NCBI RefSeq assembly: GCF_000226255.1
Contig: NZ_AGFG01000064.1
Coordinates: forward strand, 1-64,000
Source of the DNA: Desulfovibrio sp. A2
GTDB lineage: Bacteria; Desulfobacterota; Desulfovibrionia; Desulfovibrionales; Desulfovibrionaceae
Direction: 5' to 3'
DNA length: 64,000 nt
In this document: one piece after another, positions 32,811 to 46,262 of the stretch
Layout: each line of letters begins with the position of its first letter
Numbering within the stretch: position 1 is the stretch's first letter
Notes under the pieces: generated by a model
Seen by the model: the letters and a program-made list of their open reading frames with translations, nothing else
Databases searched by the model: none
Told to the model about the DNA's origin: nothing
Program-made: the position numbers and the translations under genes

Positions 32811-35312
32811 ATGAAGGAGCGCAGGCCACCCCACCGCAAGGTGCTTCCCTTCCGCCGCGCCCGGCGCATTGCCGGAAGCGGCGGTGGCGGCGATGCGCCC
32901 GGCGGGCAATCACGCCTGTCCCCAGGGGCCGCAGGGTCTGGCGAGCCCGGCGGGTCTGGCGGGGCGGGCTCGTTTGTTGCCCCGAGTACCCCGAATGCGC
33001 CGGGGGCAGAGGACGGCGGATTCCCTGCGCCCGAACTGGTGGTGGTGCAGGGAGGCGGCAGGAGCCGCGTCCCCCGTTCCCTGGGGGCCGGAGTTCTCGG
33101 TTTTCGCGATGTTCCTCCGGGCCGGGCTTCCTCCGGCCAGCTTCCCCCGGACGAGCCAGCCGGGCCAGCCGGGCCGCTCGGCCGCGTGCCCGGCCCGCTG
33201 CGCTGCACCGATGGCCTCACCGGCCTGCGCGACCTGCTCCCCCGCCCCGGCGGCGGGCTGCCGGTGTTGCGCCGTCTGCCGTTGCTGGAACGCATCGTGC
33301 GCCGCTTCGCCGACGCGGCGGCCCGGCGCATGGGCGCGCTGTGCGGGGTGGGCTGCGAGGTCATCCCCGGAGAGACCCGGCTGTACGACATGGCCGGTTG
33401 CGCCGGGCTGCTGGCGCGGCCCGCCATGCACCGCTTCGGGGTGGTGCCGCTGGAAGGCACGGCCGCGCTGCTGTTCGACCATCCCCTGCGCGAAACGGCC
33501 ACCTGGCTGGCGCTGGGGGTGGACCCGCGCGTGATGGCCGGGGCGTGGACCGGAACCGACGACGACTCCATGTCCCTGCAGCCGGGGTCGCCCGGTTCGT
33601 TCGGTTCCTTCGGTTCGTTCGGGCCGCTCGGCCCTCCCGGAACTTCCGGGTCCGGGGGGCGCAACGGCTGGCGGCCGGGTCATGCAGAGGCCGGGCTGTG
33701 CGCGCACCTTGGCCGCCAGTTGCAACTGGACCTGGAATGGGCCTTCCTGCCCTATTTCGAAATTGAGACCTCGGGCTGCGACGCGCTCCCCGGCGAGCCG
33801 GGCCAGCCCGTCCACGCGCGCGAGGCGTTGCGCCCCGACTGGACGGCCCTTGGCGAGCCGCTGGTGGCCACGCCCTTCGAGGTGGTGCTGCACTGGCCGT
33901 CCCCCGTTTCCCCCCCCGCGCCTTCCCCGCCGTCCATTCCGCAGGAACTGGCCCCCCCGGCGCGGCGTGGGCCCTGTGCACCTTGGGGTGGCCACCTGAT
34001 GCTGGCGTTGCCCCTGGCCATGCTGTTGCCGCTGGCGGACCTGCTGGCCGACGAGGCCGTGCTGCTGGCCCCGGAGCAGACCGAAACCGCCGAATCGGCC
34101 CATGATCGGTTGCAGGTGCTGTCCGACGCGGAACTGGCCAAACATCTGGCAGGGGGGCATCCGCAGACGGCGGCGGTGGTGGCGGCCCGGCTGGCCCCGC
34201 TGCGGCGCGACGCCGTGCTGGCGTTGCTGGGGCCGGAGCTAGGGGCCGAGGTGCGGCGGCGCATGGCCCGGCGGCGGCTGTTCCGGCAGGTGCTGTCGCC
34301 GGAACAGCGCTTTGTGGTGCGCACCCTGGCGCTGGGCGAGGTGCATGCCGCGCAGACCCTGGCGGCCCTGCGTCCCGAGGCGGCGGCCCGCTTCGTGAAG
34401 GTGATGCGCGGCCTGGGTTCGCTGTACGCGGAGCAGGTGGAGGCCGTGCTGCGCGACGACGGCGCGGGTCTGGCCGGTGCGGAGGACCTGGTGCTGGAAG
34501 GCGAGGCGCAGGTGCGCCGCCTGCTCATGCGGGCGCTGGGGCCGGACGACATGCGCGAGGTGCGGGCCTGCCTTGATGCGGCAGACGCGGCAGACGCTGC
34601 GGCGGGGTCCGCCGGAGATTCCGAAGCCAACGGGACTGCCGAGGCGGAAAGGGACGGCGAGGCTGCGCCGGGCAGCGGCCCCGGAGACGGACAGGCCCGC
34701 CGTCACGGTGCGGATGCGTCGCATGGCGTGGAGCCCTTCGCGCTGCTGCTGGGGGTGCCCGCCGTGACCCTGGCCCGCCTGCTGACGGCCGAGGGGCTGG
34801 CCGTGGCCGTGGCCGTGCTGCGCCACTTGGCCGTGCGCGATGCGCGGCGGGCGGCGGCGGTGCTGGGCGCGTTGCCCACGGCGTGGGCCGGGCCGGTGGC
34901 CGTGGCCCTTTCGCCCGAAGGCGGACCGGTGGGAGAAGGGGGCGCATGCCCGGTGCGGGGGCGCGGGCCCGCCCGCTCCTCGACTGGTGCAATGGGCGCA
35001 ATGGGCGCGGCGGGATCGCTGGAAGCGCTGCTGGTGGTGGAAAACGCCTTGTGCCGCGCCCTGCCGGAAGAGCATTCCTGCCGGGTGCTGGCCATGCCCG
35101 CGCGGCGCGAGGAGGCGGGGCGGGATGCGCCGCCCGCCACGGCGCTGGCCGCGCTGCTGCGCCATGGCGGGGACGCCGTGCGCGAGGCCGCATTGCATGC
35201 CCTGCGCCGTCACCGCGCGGGCAAGCTGGGGTCCGAGGATCGCACGCGGGATGGCGCGCGGCCAGCAACGGACGGCGCGCCGCCGTTCCCTTCCGATGAC
35301 GATGTCTGCTGA
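32811..35312 (+). CDS. FliM/FliG-like flagellar switch fusion protein (novel architecture)
   Basis: An 833-residue protein whose domains I read as follows. Residues 1-145 are Gly/Pro/Arg-rich and disordered. Residues about 150-415 resemble the FliM middle (CheC-like) domain: LERIVRRFADAAARRM, FGVVPLEGTAALLFDHPL, LDLEWAFLPYFEIE and a final LMLALPLAMLLPLADLL; a disordered insert with GSFGSF repeats interrupts it. Residues about 435-490 contain a FliG-middle-like repeat with GHPQT (compare EHPQT). Residues about 500-590 look like FliG-N (LGEVHAAQTLAAL...LLMRALG), and 641-700 like a second FliG middle repeat. No SpoA domain and no clear FliG C-terminal torque helix are seen. All family links are from motif reading. 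It may be a flagellar switch accessory, or a diverged paralogue used elsewhere. Confidence 0.65.
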   Translation: MKERRPPHRKVLPFRRARRIAGSGGGGDAPGGQSRLSPGAAGSGEPGGSGGAGSFVAPSTPNAPGAEDGGFPAPELVVVQGGGRSRVPRSLGAGVLGFRDVPPGRASSGQLPPDEPAGPAGPLGRVPGPLRCTDGLTGLRDLLPRPGGGLPVLRRLPLLERIVRRFADAAARRMGALCGVGCEVIPGETRLYDMAGCAGLLARPAMHRFGVVPLEGTAALLFDHPLRETATWLALGVDPRVMAGAWTGTDDDSMSLQPGSPGSFGSFGSFGPLGPPGTSGSGGRNGWRPGHAEAGLCAHLGRQLQLDLEWAFLPYFEIETSGCDALPGEPGQPVHAREALRPDWTALGEPLVATPFEVVLHWPSPVSPPAPSPPSIPQELAPPARRGPCAPWGGHLMLALPLAMLLPLADLLADEAVLLAPEQTETAESAHDRLQVLSDAELAKHLAGGHPQTAAVVAARLAPLRRDAVLALLGPELGAEVRRRMARRRLFRQVLSPEQRFVVRTLALGEVHAAQTLAALRPEAAARFVKVMRGLGSLYAEQVEAVLRDDGAGLAGAEDLVLEGEAQVRRLLMRALGPDDMREVRACLDAADAADAAAGSAGDSEANGTAEAERDGEAAPGSGPGDGQARRHGADASHGVEPFALLLGVPAVTLARLLTAEGLAVAVAVLRHLAVRDARRAAAVLGALPTAWAGPVAVALSPEGGPVGEGGACPVRGRGPARSSTGAMGAMGAAGSLEALLVVENALCRALPEEHSCRVLAMPARREEAGRDAPPATALAALLRHGGDAVREAALHALRRHRAGKLGSEDRTRDGARPATDGAPPFPSDDDVC

Positions 35313-35438
35313 ATGCTCGGCCTGAATGTCCCGCCTGACGGGCGGCCTGCCCGCCGAACCTGCTGAACCCGCTGAACCTGCCGGATATGCCGGATCTGCT
35401 GCCGTTGCGTGCCGGACGTCCCGTCAGGCCGGGCGGCG

Positions 35439-37745
35439 TCAGCGCCCGCCCTTGCCAAACCGTCCCGCCTTGCCGTTCCGCCCCGCCTGTCCGCTCTGTC
35501 CGTCGCTTCCAGCGTCGCGGTTTCCACGATTCCCACGCCCTTCAGGGCCGGACCTGCCCCCCGGCCTGTCATGCTCACGCCTCGCGTCGCCGGGGCTTCC
35601 GCCCCCGGTTTCGGACCGCCCGCCCTGCCGCGAGTCCTGTCGTCCGGCCTGCCGTCCGGAACGGCCGGTTCTGTCCGTTTCGCAGCGGTCGTCCCGGTTG
35701 CCCTGTCCTTCCGGTCGTGGCCCCCGTCCCGGCCGCCGGTCAGGTCGCCGGTCGGGGCGTTCGTCGGCCCGGCCCTGCGCGCGCCCGTCCTTCCTGCCCC
35801 CCGCGCCGGGCGGCAGGCCGAAGTCGGGTATCAGGATGCGATGCTGGCGCAGCCGTTCCGCGTCGGTGCGGGCCACGGGCACGGGCTTGCCCTCGGGGTC
35901 GATGCCCGCGAAGAACATGGCCGTGGCCACGGTGCCGGGGGTGGGAATGAAGCATTGCACCTGTTTGGGCGACCAGCCGCGTGCGGCCAGCCAGCGGGCC
36001 AGGGTGCGCATGTCGTCGTCGGTGCAGCCGGGAAAGGCGCTGAGCAGGTAGGGCACCACGTACTGCTCCTTGCCCGCCGCCGTCGAATGGTCGGCGAAGG
36101 CCGTCAGGAACCGCTCGAACACCCCGAGGCCGGGTTTGCGCATCAGGTTCAGCACCCGGTCGCAGATGTGCTCCGGGGCCACCTTCAGCTGGCCGCCGGT
36201 GAATTCCATGGTGTAGGCGCGCAGGGCTTCATCGTCGCGCAGGGCCAGGTCGAAGCGCACTCCGCTGGCCACGCGTACGTGGCGCACGCCGGGGGTGGCG
36301 CGCACCGCGCGCAGTAGTTCCACGGCCTCGGACTGGTTCACGGCGAATCCGGGGCACACGCGCGGGTGCGTGCAGCTTGCCCGGCGGCAGCGGGCCGGGT
36401 CCAGCGTGCAGCGGGCGTTCCACATGTTGGCGCTGGGGCCGCCCACGTCGCTGATGGAACCGTTGAAGCGCTCCATGTCGTTCAGGCGGCGGGCCTCATC
36501 CAGCACCGAATCGCGGCTGCGCGAGGCGATGTGCCGCCCCTGGTGCAGGGCCAGCGAACAGAACGAGCAGCCGCCCCCGCACCCCCGGTGGGTGGTGATG
36601 CTGGTGCGGATCATTTCCTCGGCGGGGACGGGTTCGCGGTGGGACGGGTGCGCCCGCCGGGCGAAGGGCAGGGCGTACAGCGCGTCCATTTCCCGTGGCG
36701 ACAGGGGCGGCGCGGGCGGGGCCAGCAGCACTGCGCGGGCGGCCCTGAGGTCCGGGGTGTCGTCCACGGGCTGGATGGCCCGCGCGTCGCCACGGTGCAC
36801 GTGGCGCTCCAGCAGCAGGGTGGCGCGCATGAGCAGGCGCGGGTCCGCCGTGATGGCGGCGTGCGAGGGCAGGCGCATGACCGGGGCGGCGGTGTCGTTG
36901 CCTTCGTCGCCGCCGTCGCCGTCGTCAGGCTGGTCGGCGCTCTCCCGCGCGGCATCGTCCGCCGGGGCCGCGTCCCATTCCGCCACGCGGCCCATGCGGG
37001 CGGTGCCGGGAATGGCGTCGAAAATTTCCGCGAGCGGGGGCAGCAGGGCGGCGTCGTATTCGTCCGCGCCCACCGCCTCCACGGCTTTGTCCAGCGCGCA
37101 GGCCGCGTCCAGCAGGGCGCGTTCGCCCATGCCCCACACCAGCAGGTCGGCCTTGGCGTCCAGCAGGATGGGCCGTCGCAGCGCGTCGGTCCAGAAATCG
37201 TAGTGGCTGATGCGCCGCAAGGATGCCTCTATGCCGCCCAGCACCACGGGCAGGCCGGGAAATGCCTGGCGCGCCAGATTGGCGTAGACGATGGCCGCCC
37301 GGTTGGGGCGCGCCCCGGCGCGGCCGCCGGGGGTGAAGGCGTCGTCGTGGCGCTTTTTGCGGAAGGCGGTGTAGTGGGCCAGCATGGAATCCAGCGCGCC
37401 CGCCGAAATGCCGGTGAACAGGCGGGGGCGGCCCATGCGGGCCACGTCGTCCGTCTGATGTGGCGCGTCCCAGCGGGGCTGGGCCACGATGCCGGTGCGA
37501 AAGCCGTGCGCCACCAGCCAGCGGCCCAGCAGGGCCACGGCAAAGGTGGGGTGGTCCACGTAGGCGTCGCCGGAAACGAGCAGCACGTCCAGCCGGTCCC
37601 AGCCAAGCTCGCGCATCTCGCGCGTGGTTGTGGGCAGAAAGGCGGGCTGGGGCAGGGGCGTGCGGCCCCGCGTGGGCCGGTATGCCGCAGGTTGCGCGCC
37701 GTCGCAGGTGCGGGCGCGCTGGCTGTCGTGGCTGGAATGTCGCAT
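35439..37745 (-). CDS. YgiQ-family radical SAM protein with RG-rich tail
   Basis: A 768-residue YgiQ-type radical SAM protein. The YgiQ N-terminal domain ([31 protein letters not shown]) is followed by the radical SAM core with its 4Fe-4S motif in [10 protein letters not shown] and the expected downstream [10 protein letters not shown], then a YgiQ C-terminal region. The last ~120 residues are rich in Arg, Gly, Asp and Gln ([17 protein letters not shown]), presumably disordered. The biochemical reaction of YgiQ is unknown. Start at 37745 opens the conserved N-terminus; longer in-frame extensions are not conserved-looking. It is divergent from the hybrid kinase. Confidence 0.85.
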   Translation of the reverse strand: MRHSSHDSQRARTCDGAQPAAYRPTRGRTPLPQPAFLPTTTREMRELGWDRLDVLLVSGDAYVDHPTFAVALLGRWLVAHGFRTGIVAQPRWDAPHQTDDVARMGRPRLFTGISAGALDSMLAHYTAFRKKRHDDAFTPGGRAGARPNRAAIVYANLARQAFPGLPVVLGGIEASLRRISHYDFWTDALRRPILLDAKADLLVWGMGERALLDAACALDKAVEAVGADEYDAALLPPLAEIFDAIPGTARMGRVAEWDAAPADDAARESADQPDDGDGGDEGNDTAAPVMRLPSHAAITADPRLLMRATLLLERHVHRGDARAIQPVDDTPDLRAARAVLLAPPAPPLSPREMDALYALPFARRAHPSHREPVPAEEMIRTSITTHRGCGGGCSFCSLALHQGRHIASRSRDSVLDEARRLNDMERFNGSISDVGGPSANMWNARCTLDPARCRRASCTHPRVCPGFAVNQSEAVELLRAVRATPGVRHVRVASGVRFDLALRDDEALRAYTMEFTGGQLKVAPEHICDRVLNLMRKPGLGVFERFLTAFADHSTAAGKEQYVVPYLLSAFPGCTDDDMRTLARWLAARGWSPKQVQCFIPTPGTVATAMFFAGIDPEGKPVPVARTDAERLRQHRILIPDFGLPPGAGGRKDGRAQGRADERPDRRPDRRPGRGPRPEGQGNRDDRCETDRTGRSGRQAGRQDSRQGGRSETGGGSPGDARREHDRPGGRSGPEGRGNRGNRDAGSDGQSGQAGRNGKAGRFGKGGR

Positions 37746-37837
37746 GCGCGGACTATAGTGGCGGGCAGGGGGGCACGCAAGGCGCATGCGCCGTTTTGCC
37801 GCGCGGCGGGTGGGCCCGTGCGGGGAAGTGCAGGGCC

Positions 37838-37867
37838 GGACAGTGCCGGACAGTGCCGGAGAGGGCC
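37838..37867. repeat. 10-bp tandem repeat between divergent genes
   Basis: GGACAGTGCC is repeated in the sequence GCCGGACAGTGCCGGACAGTGCCGGAGA. It lies in the 247-bp divergent region of the YgiQ-type and kinase genes, which otherwise shows no gene. Confidence 0.6.
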
Positions 37868-37992
37868 GCCCACCGGCCTGGTCGGCCAGCCCGCCCGTTG
37901 CCCGGGACGCCGTGCGGCGGTTGCGTTTGGCCCCGGTTTCGCGCACTATGCCGGTTGCCCCCCGGACAACGGGGGAACCCCGTGAGGACGCC

Positions 37993-41349
<3,357 letters not shown>

Positions 41350-41467
41350 AGCCTCGCGGGGCTGTCCGTGGCGGGCGCGGCTACCGGCAGAATGGCCGGA
41401 AGGTGGGTCCGAGCTGGCGTGACCGGCCGTGGAGGTGTGCGGGTTTTTCCGCAATTTTCGCCGTAGG

Positions 41468-41500
41468 GCAAAAGGAACGGGCCGGTGTCATACCGGCCCG
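41468..41500 (-). terminator. Terminator of the EF-hand gene
   Basis: CGGGCCGGT (41478-41486) pairs with ACCGGCCCG (41492-41500) around 5 nt. On the minus strand the stem is followed by TTCCTTTTGC. It lies about 75 nt beyond the EF-hand stop. Confidence 0.75.
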
Positions 41501-41573
41501 TATCGCGTCGTGCGCATTGCGCCTGCCTGGGGCGTGCCGCGCCATCACGGCGCGCGGCCCCGGCACGCGGAGG

Positions 41574-41915
41574 CTACTTGGAGGGGGGCTGCACCAGCGG
41601 GGTGGACCCCATGCCGCCCATGCCCTTGGGCATTTCCTTGCCCTGCATGTCCTTGGGCCCCATGCCGCCGCCCATGCCCATGCCGCCCTGGCCGTGATGG
41701 GCGCGGAAGGCGTCCCATTCCTCGTGCGAGAGGGCGCCGCTGGTGTCGGTGTCGATGGCGTCGAAGGCGGGCTTCTTCATCTGCGGGAACGCGGCGGAGA
41801 ATTCTTCCCAGGTCACGCTGGCGTTGCCGTCCTTGTCCATGGCGGAGAACTTGTCGTCGGCCTGGGCCGTGGCGGCGCACAACAGCAGCACGGCGGCCGG
41901 AATGATGCGTTTCAT
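41574..41915 (-). CDS. EF-hand domain periplasmic protein
   Basis: A 113-residue exported protein. A signal peptide (MKRIIPAAVLLLCAATAQA) is followed by two EF-hand loops: DKDGNASVTWEEF (26-38) and DTDTSGALSHEEW (55-67), both with correct Asp/Glu ligand spacing for Ca2+. The C-terminal third is Gly/Met-rich (MGMGGGMGPKDMQGKEMPKGMGGMG) and might bind another metal. Start is supported by AGGAGG 7 nt upstream. Function unknown. The gene is downstream of the chemoreceptor gene on the same strand, but a terminator intervenes. Confidence 0.9.
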   Translation of the reverse strand: MKRIIPAAVLLLCAATAQADDKFSAMDKDGNASVTWEEFSAAFPQMKKPAFDAIDTDTSGALSHEEWDAFRAHHGQGGMGMGGGMGPKDMQGKEMPKGMGGMGSTPLVQPPSK

Positions 41916-42161
41916 GGTGCCTCCTGCGGGCTTCGGGTTGCGGGCGCGGGCATGCGCCCCGTGAGGTGGGTGGGGCGCGGTGCGTGGTCCGTACCGCCAT
42001 GTATAGGCCCGTGGCGGTGTTGGTCAACCGCAGTAAGCGCAAGGCCGCATGATCGCAGGGGCCATGGCGGCGGCGTGAAGGCCGCGCCTGCCGCCGCGCG
42101 CGCGGGTTTGAATGCCTTCGGGGCACGCCGACATGGCCGGAAAAGGGGCGGAAAAGGGGCG

Positions 42162-42202
42162 AGAAAAGGCCGGGACGCGGGCATCCCCGTCGTCCCGGCC
42201 TT
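42162..42202 (-). terminator. Terminator of chemoreceptor gene
   Basis: AAGGCCGGGACG (42166-42177) and CGTCCCGGCCTT (42191-42202) form a perfect 12-bp stem; TTTT follows on the minus strand. The remaining 41916-42161 sequence, upstream of the EF-hand gene, shows no gene. Confidence 0.88.
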
Positions 42203-42231
42203 CAGGCGTGCCGGATGTCCGGTGCGGCTGC

Positions 42232-44286
42232 TTACGCGGCCGTGGCTTCCTGCTTCATGGCGTCGATGACCGTCTTCATGGCCTGCGACTGGCGGGCCAG
42301 TTCGGTCACGGCCAGGGACGACTGGCGCATGGCGTCGGAGGTTTCGGCCGAGATGCGGCTGATGTCCTCGATGGAACGGTTGATTTCCTCGCTGGTGGCC
42401 GACTGCTGCTCCGCCGCCGTGGCGATGGAACGCACCTGCTCCGAGGTCACCTCCACCAGTTGCACGATGGCCTGCAACGCGTCGCCCGACTTGTTGGCGA
42501 GCCCCGTGGCCGTGTCGATGAGGTGCACCGCCTGCTCCACGTTGTCGATGTTGCGGCGGGTGCCGTGCTGGATGTTGCGGATGGCGTCGCCCACCTCGCG
42601 GGTGGCGTTCATGGTCTTTTCCGCCAGTTTGCGCACCTCGTCGGCGACAACGGCAAAGCCGCGCCCGGCATCCCCGGCGCGGGCCGCTTCGATGGCCGCG
42701 TTCAGCGCCAGCAGGTTGGTCTGGTCGGCGATGTCGCTGATCACGTTCATCACCTGGCCGATGCCCTCGGCCTGCGCCCCCAGGGTTTGCATATCCTCTT
42801 TCAGGGACAGCGCCTGGGTCTGCGCCTCGCCGATGCTGCGCACCGCGTCGGTGACCACGGTGGCCCCGTCCTCGGCCCTGCCCCTGGCGTTCTCGGCCGA
42901 TTCGGCGGCTTGCGAGGCGTTGCGGGCCACCTCTATGACCGTGGCGTTCATTTCCTCCATGGCGGTGGCCGTCTCGCCCACGCGGGCGCTTTGGCCTTCC
43001 GCCCCCTTGCTGGACTGCTCGACCTGCGCGGAAAGTTCTTCCGACGCGGAGGTGACGATTTCCACCACGCTTTCCAGCTTGGCCGCGGCCTGCAACATGC
43101 CTTCGGCACGGGCGCGTTCGGCGGCGGCGCGGGCTTCTTCCGCATCGCGTCCGGCCTTTGCCGCCCGGGCGGATTCCTCGTTGGCCATGCGGGTCTTCTC
43201 GTCCGCCTCGGCGATCTTGCCCTTCAGGCTGTCGACCATGGTGCGCAGGCTGTCGGCCAGCTTGCCGATCTCGTTGCGCTGGGAAAGGTGCAGGGTGTTG
43301 TCCAGGTTGCCCGCCGCCACGTCCGATGCATAGGCTTCCAGCTGCTTGATGGGCCGTACGGCCATGCGGTCGAGGGCGAACAGGCTGACCCCGATGAGGG
43401 CCAGCACCGCCACCACGCCCAGGGTGATCATGTGGTTGCGCTGTTCCACGGCGGGCGCGGCGATTTCGTCCATGTCCATGGTCACGCCGAGAATCCAGTT
43501 CCAGTTGGGCACGCGGGTCCAGGTCAGCATCACTTCGCGACCGTCGCGGGTAAAGGTGCCCTGGCCTTGCGGCGCGGCGATCATGGCGGCGATGCCGGGT
43601 TCGGCGGAGATGTCCTTGAGGATCAGCGCGTCGTCGGGGTGGCCGATGACGATGCCCTTGGGCGAAAGGAAGAAGGGATGGCCTGTGGTGCCTATCCTTA
43701 CGGATTCCACATAGTTGTCCACAAGGCCGTCGATGGCGTAGGACATGCCCACGCCACCCAGCACCTTGCCCGCCTCGTCGAAGATGGGTGCTGCCACGCT
43801 GATGATGAGCTTGCCCGTGGCCAGGCTTTTGGTGGGGGAGGAACTGTAGCCCTCGTTTCCGGCCAGGGCCGCCTTGATGTATTCGCGGTCGGCGAGGTGG
43901 TTGGGCTTGCCCACCTTGCCCTGCGCCCGCAGGATGACCTGGGTGCCCTGCGCGTTGAACAGGTAGAAGGTGTTCACCCCCGGCGCGGCCAGCGACATGG
44001 AGGTGATGACCTCTGCCGCCGCGCCTTCCAGGGCAGTGTCGCCCAGCAGGAACTGGCGCAGCACCGGCACCCTGGACGTGCCGCGCATCATGTCCACCTG
44101 GCGCAAGCCGAAGTCCGAGGCCGACTTGGAGATGGTGTCGGCCATCAGGGTCATTTCGTGGCTTCTGGAGGCCATGCCGTCGTCGAAGCTGGATTTGGCC
44201 ACCATCACGATCAGGGCCGACTGTATCAGCAGTACGACGCCCCCGATGATGACCAGCATGGCAGTGCGAATGCTCTGCGAGACCAT
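42232..44286 (-). CDS. Methyl-accepting chemotaxis protein with dCache-like sensor domain
   Basis: A 684-residue chemoreceptor. TM1 (about 8-30), a large periplasmic sensor domain (about 31-275) with DxxYxxA-like and GxxY features typical of double-Cache domains, TM2 (about 280-302), HAMP (about 303-355), then a long signalling coiled coil. The hairpin tip reads [51 protein letters not shown], the invariant CheW/CheA contact region. The C-terminus lacks a CheR pentapeptide (ends ATAA). A promoter with TAGACA-N17-TTAGAT lies upstream. Ligand unknown. Confidence 0.95.
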   Translation of the reverse strand: MVSQSIRTAMLVIIGGVVLLIQSALIVMVAKSSFDDGMASRSHEMTLMADTISKSASDFGLRQVDMMRGTSRVPVLRQFLLGDTALEGAAAEVITSMSLAAPGVNTFYLFNAQGTQVILRAQGKVGKPNHLADREYIKAALAGNEGYSSSPTKSLATGKLIISVAAPIFDEAGKVLGGVGMSYAIDGLVDNYVESVRIGTTGHPFFLSPKGIVIGHPDDALILKDISAEPGIAAMIAAPQGQGTFTRDGREVMLTWTRVPNWNWILGVTMDMDEIAAPAVEQRNHMITLGVVAVLALIGVSLFALDRMAVRPIKQLEAYASDVAAGNLDNTLHLSQRNEIGKLADSLRTMVDSLKGKIAEADEKTRMANEESARAAKAGRDAEEARAAAERARAEGMLQAAAKLESVVEIVTSASEELSAQVEQSSKGAEGQSARVGETATAMEEMNATVIEVARNASQAAESAENARGRAEDGATVVTDAVRSIGEAQTQALSLKEDMQTLGAQAEGIGQVMNVISDIADQTNLLALNAAIEAARAGDAGRGFAVVADEVRKLAEKTMNATREVGDAIRNIQHGTRRNIDNVEQAVHLIDTATGLANKSGDALQAIVQLVEVTSEQVRSIATAAEQQSATSEEINRSIEDISRISAETSDAMRQSSLAVTELARQSQAMKTVIDAMKQEATAA

Positions 44287-44341
44287 GTCTGCCCTCTCCC
44301 TGGTTCGGTAGGTGAGTGTGTCATGTACGGAATGGTCTTGT

Positions 44342-44370
44342 ATCTAACATCGCACTTCGGGCAATGTCTA
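44342..44370 (-). promoter_or_regulatory. Candidate sigma-70-type promoter for chemoreceptor gene
   Basis: Read on the minus strand: TAGACA (-35), 17 nt, TTAGAT (-10), about 55 nt before the ATG at 44286. No sigma-28 TAAAGTTT-type element was seen. The remaining upstream sequence to 44624 holds no gene. Confidence 0.5.
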
Positions 44371-44624
44371 TAGACTGGTGCCGTGCGCAATCGCTCGTCG
44401 CTTCTGGTGCGGCGTATCAAAGAGCAGTCGATTGTCATGTGTTCCGGTAAGATGCAGTTCCGGCACATCTTCATGAGAGCGGGAGGAAAAGTGTAAAGCC
44501 AGGCGCGGGGAGACGCTCGTGGGCGGAAGAAGGCCGTGGAGCTTCGCGCGACGGGCGCTGCGATGGACACGGGCGTGGCATTGCGGATGGGCGTGCCTGC
44601 CCGCAACGCCCGGAACGGCAAGCG

Positions 44625-44654
44625 AAAAGGGCGCATGACCTTGGTCATGCGCCC
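44625..44654 (-). terminator. Terminator of first tRNA-Asn
   Basis: GGGCGCATGACC (44629-44640) and GGTCATGCGCCC (44643-44654) pair perfectly around two bases; on the minus strand the stem is followed by TTTTCGC. It is identical to the one after the second tRNA-Asn. Confidence 0.92.
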
Positions 44655-44745
44655 TGTGCGTTCTGGCTCCCCGGGACGGACTTGAACCGCCAACCTAGTG
44701 ATTAACAGTCACCCGCTCTGCCAATTGAGCCACCGGGGAACGTGG
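44626..44745. repeat. 120-bp exact direct repeat, copy 1 (tRNA-Asn plus terminator)
   Basis: The sequence is identical to 53443-53562, in the same orientation, covering the terminator, the tRNA and about six bases beyond its 5' end. Flanks then diverge. Confidence 0.9.
44664..44739 (-). tRNA. tRNA-Asn (GTT)
   Basis: Minus-strand cloverleaf with acceptor TCCCCGG/CCGGGGA, D-stem GCTC/GAGC, anticodon loop CTGTTAA with anticodon GTT, T-loop TTCAAGT and an encoded CCA end (76 nt including CCA). It decodes AAC/AAU. A second identical copy lies at 53481-53556. A terminator follows immediately. Confidence 0.96.
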
Positions 44746-44857
44746 CCGTGGTTACGGCGAAGAAGGTGTGTATGGTGAAGCGGCGTCTTTGTCAAGCACG
44801 CGCACGGGGTTTCGCGATGGCGGTCCGGCCGGTGGCGGGGCGCGTCCGGCGGCGTCA

Positions 44858-46225
44858 TCAGTCCCCGGCCGGGGCTGGCGGGGCGGCGCGCAGCACCAGC
44901 CAGCCGCATACGCCAGCCACCAGCGAGGCGGCAAGAATGCCCACCTTGGCGTAGTCCAGCGTGCGCGCGTCGGCATAGGCCAGTTGCGCCACGAACAGGG
45001 CCATGGTGAAGCCTATGCCCGCCAGCAGGGCCACGCCGTACACGTGCCGCCAGGTCATGTCCCTGGGCAGGCGGGCCAGGCCCAGCTTCACCGGCAGCCA
45101 CACGGCGACCAGCACGCCCAGCTGCTTGCCGAAAAAGAGCCCGGCGGCCACGCCCAGCGTCACCGGGTTGCCAAGGCCCCCCAGCAGGTCCGCGCTGATG
45201 GCCACCCCGGCATTGGCCAGGGCGAATACCGGCATGATGCCCCAGGCCACCCACGGGGTCAGGGCGTGCTCCAACCGGAGCAGGGGCGCGGAGGCATGGC
45301 GGGCCGCGGTTTCCATGGCTTCCACGGCGGCGTGGCGGTGGCCGTCCGCCAACAGGCGGGCGTCGGCGTCGCCGCGTTCCACCATGGCCAGCAGCCGCCG
45401 TGCCGCTTCAACGAGGTCGCCGGGGGTGGCGCGCGCACGGGCGGGAATGCAGAAGGCCAGCAGCACGCCTGCAACGGTGGCGTGCACGCCCGACTTCAGA
45501 AAGGCCACCCACGTCACCGCGCCCGTCAGCACGTAGAACAGGGTGCGCACCACGCCAAGCCGGTTGCCCAGCGCGGCCACAGCCAGCCCGGCAAAGCCGA
45601 TGCCCAGCGCCGCCAGCGAAATCTCCGCCGTGTAGAACAGGGCGATGGCCAGCACCGCGCCGATGTCGTCGGCGATGGCCAGCGCGGTCAGGAACACCTT
45701 CACCGACAGGGGCACCCTGTCGCCCGCCAGCGAAAGCACGCCGAGGGCGAAGGCGATGTCCGTGGCCATGGGCACTGCCCAGCCCTGCGCGATGCCGGAA
45801 GGGTGCCCCAGGTTGAAGGCAAGGTAGAGCAGCGCCGGGACGGCCATGCCGCCCACGGCCGCCAGCACGGGCGGCAGGGCCTGCGCGGGCGAGGCCAGCT
45901 CTCCGGCCAGCATTTCGCGCTTTATTTCCAGGCCCACCAGAAAGAAGAAGATGGCCATCAGGCCGTCGTTGACCCAGAGGATCAGCGGCTTGCGCAACTC
46001 GAAGCCCTCCGGCCCCACGGCGAAGGGGTGCTGCCAGAAAGCCTGCCAGGCCGGGCCAAGGGGGGAATTCGCGGCGATGAGCGCAAGCACGGTGCAGGCA
46101 AGCAGCAGCAGGCCGCTTGCGGCCTCGATGCGCATGAAGGAACGGAAGGGGTCGAGCAGGCGATCGGCAGGGGTCGCAGGACGTGCGTATGAGGCGCGCA
46201 GGTCGTGACCGGTGTCGTGCGTCAT
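44858..46225 (-). CDS. nhaA: Na+/H+ antiporter NhaA
   Basis: A 455-residue NhaA-type Na+/H+ antiporter that extrudes Na+ in exchange for protons across the inner membrane. About twelve helices. Critical residues are present: VPMATDIAFALG (D156, equivalent of E. coli D133) and AIADDIGAV (D186-D187, equivalent of D163-D164), with FFFLVGLEIKRE before them. A longer cytoplasmic insertion (about 260-310) separates the helices in the second half. AAGGAT lies about 6 nt before the ATG. A strong promoter and a TCAAGA-N7-TCTTGA inverted repeat lie upstream. Confidence 0.95.
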   Translation of the reverse strand: MTHDTGHDLRASYARPATPADRLLDPFRSFMRIEAASGLLLLACTVLALIAANSPLGPAWQAFWQHPFAVGPEGFELRKPLILWVNDGLMAIFFFLVGLEIKREMLAGELASPAQALPPVLAAVGGMAVPALLYLAFNLGHPSGIAQGWAVPMATDIAFALGVLSLAGDRVPLSVKVFLTALAIADDIGAVLAIALFYTAEISLAALGIGFAGLAVAALGNRLGVVRTLFYVLTGAVTWVAFLKSGVHATVAGVLLAFCIPARARATPGDLVEAARRLLAMVERGDADARLLADGHRHAAVEAMETAARHASAPLLRLEHALTPWVAWGIMPVFALANAGVAISADLLGGLGNPVTLGVAAGLFFGKQLGVLVAVWLPVKLGLARLPRDMTWRHVYGVALLAGIGFTMALFVAQLAYADARTLDYAKVGILAASLVAGVCGWLVLRAAPPAPAGD

Positions 46226-46262
46226 GGAGTATCCTTGTGGTCTTTTATTGGTTTAACTGAAT

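Noticed and set aside
35313-36317. Long plus-strand open frames antisense to the YgiQ gene
   Set aside because: They are shadows of the real minus-strand gene in high-GC DNA, rich in Arg, Pro, Ser and Ala, without a family match.
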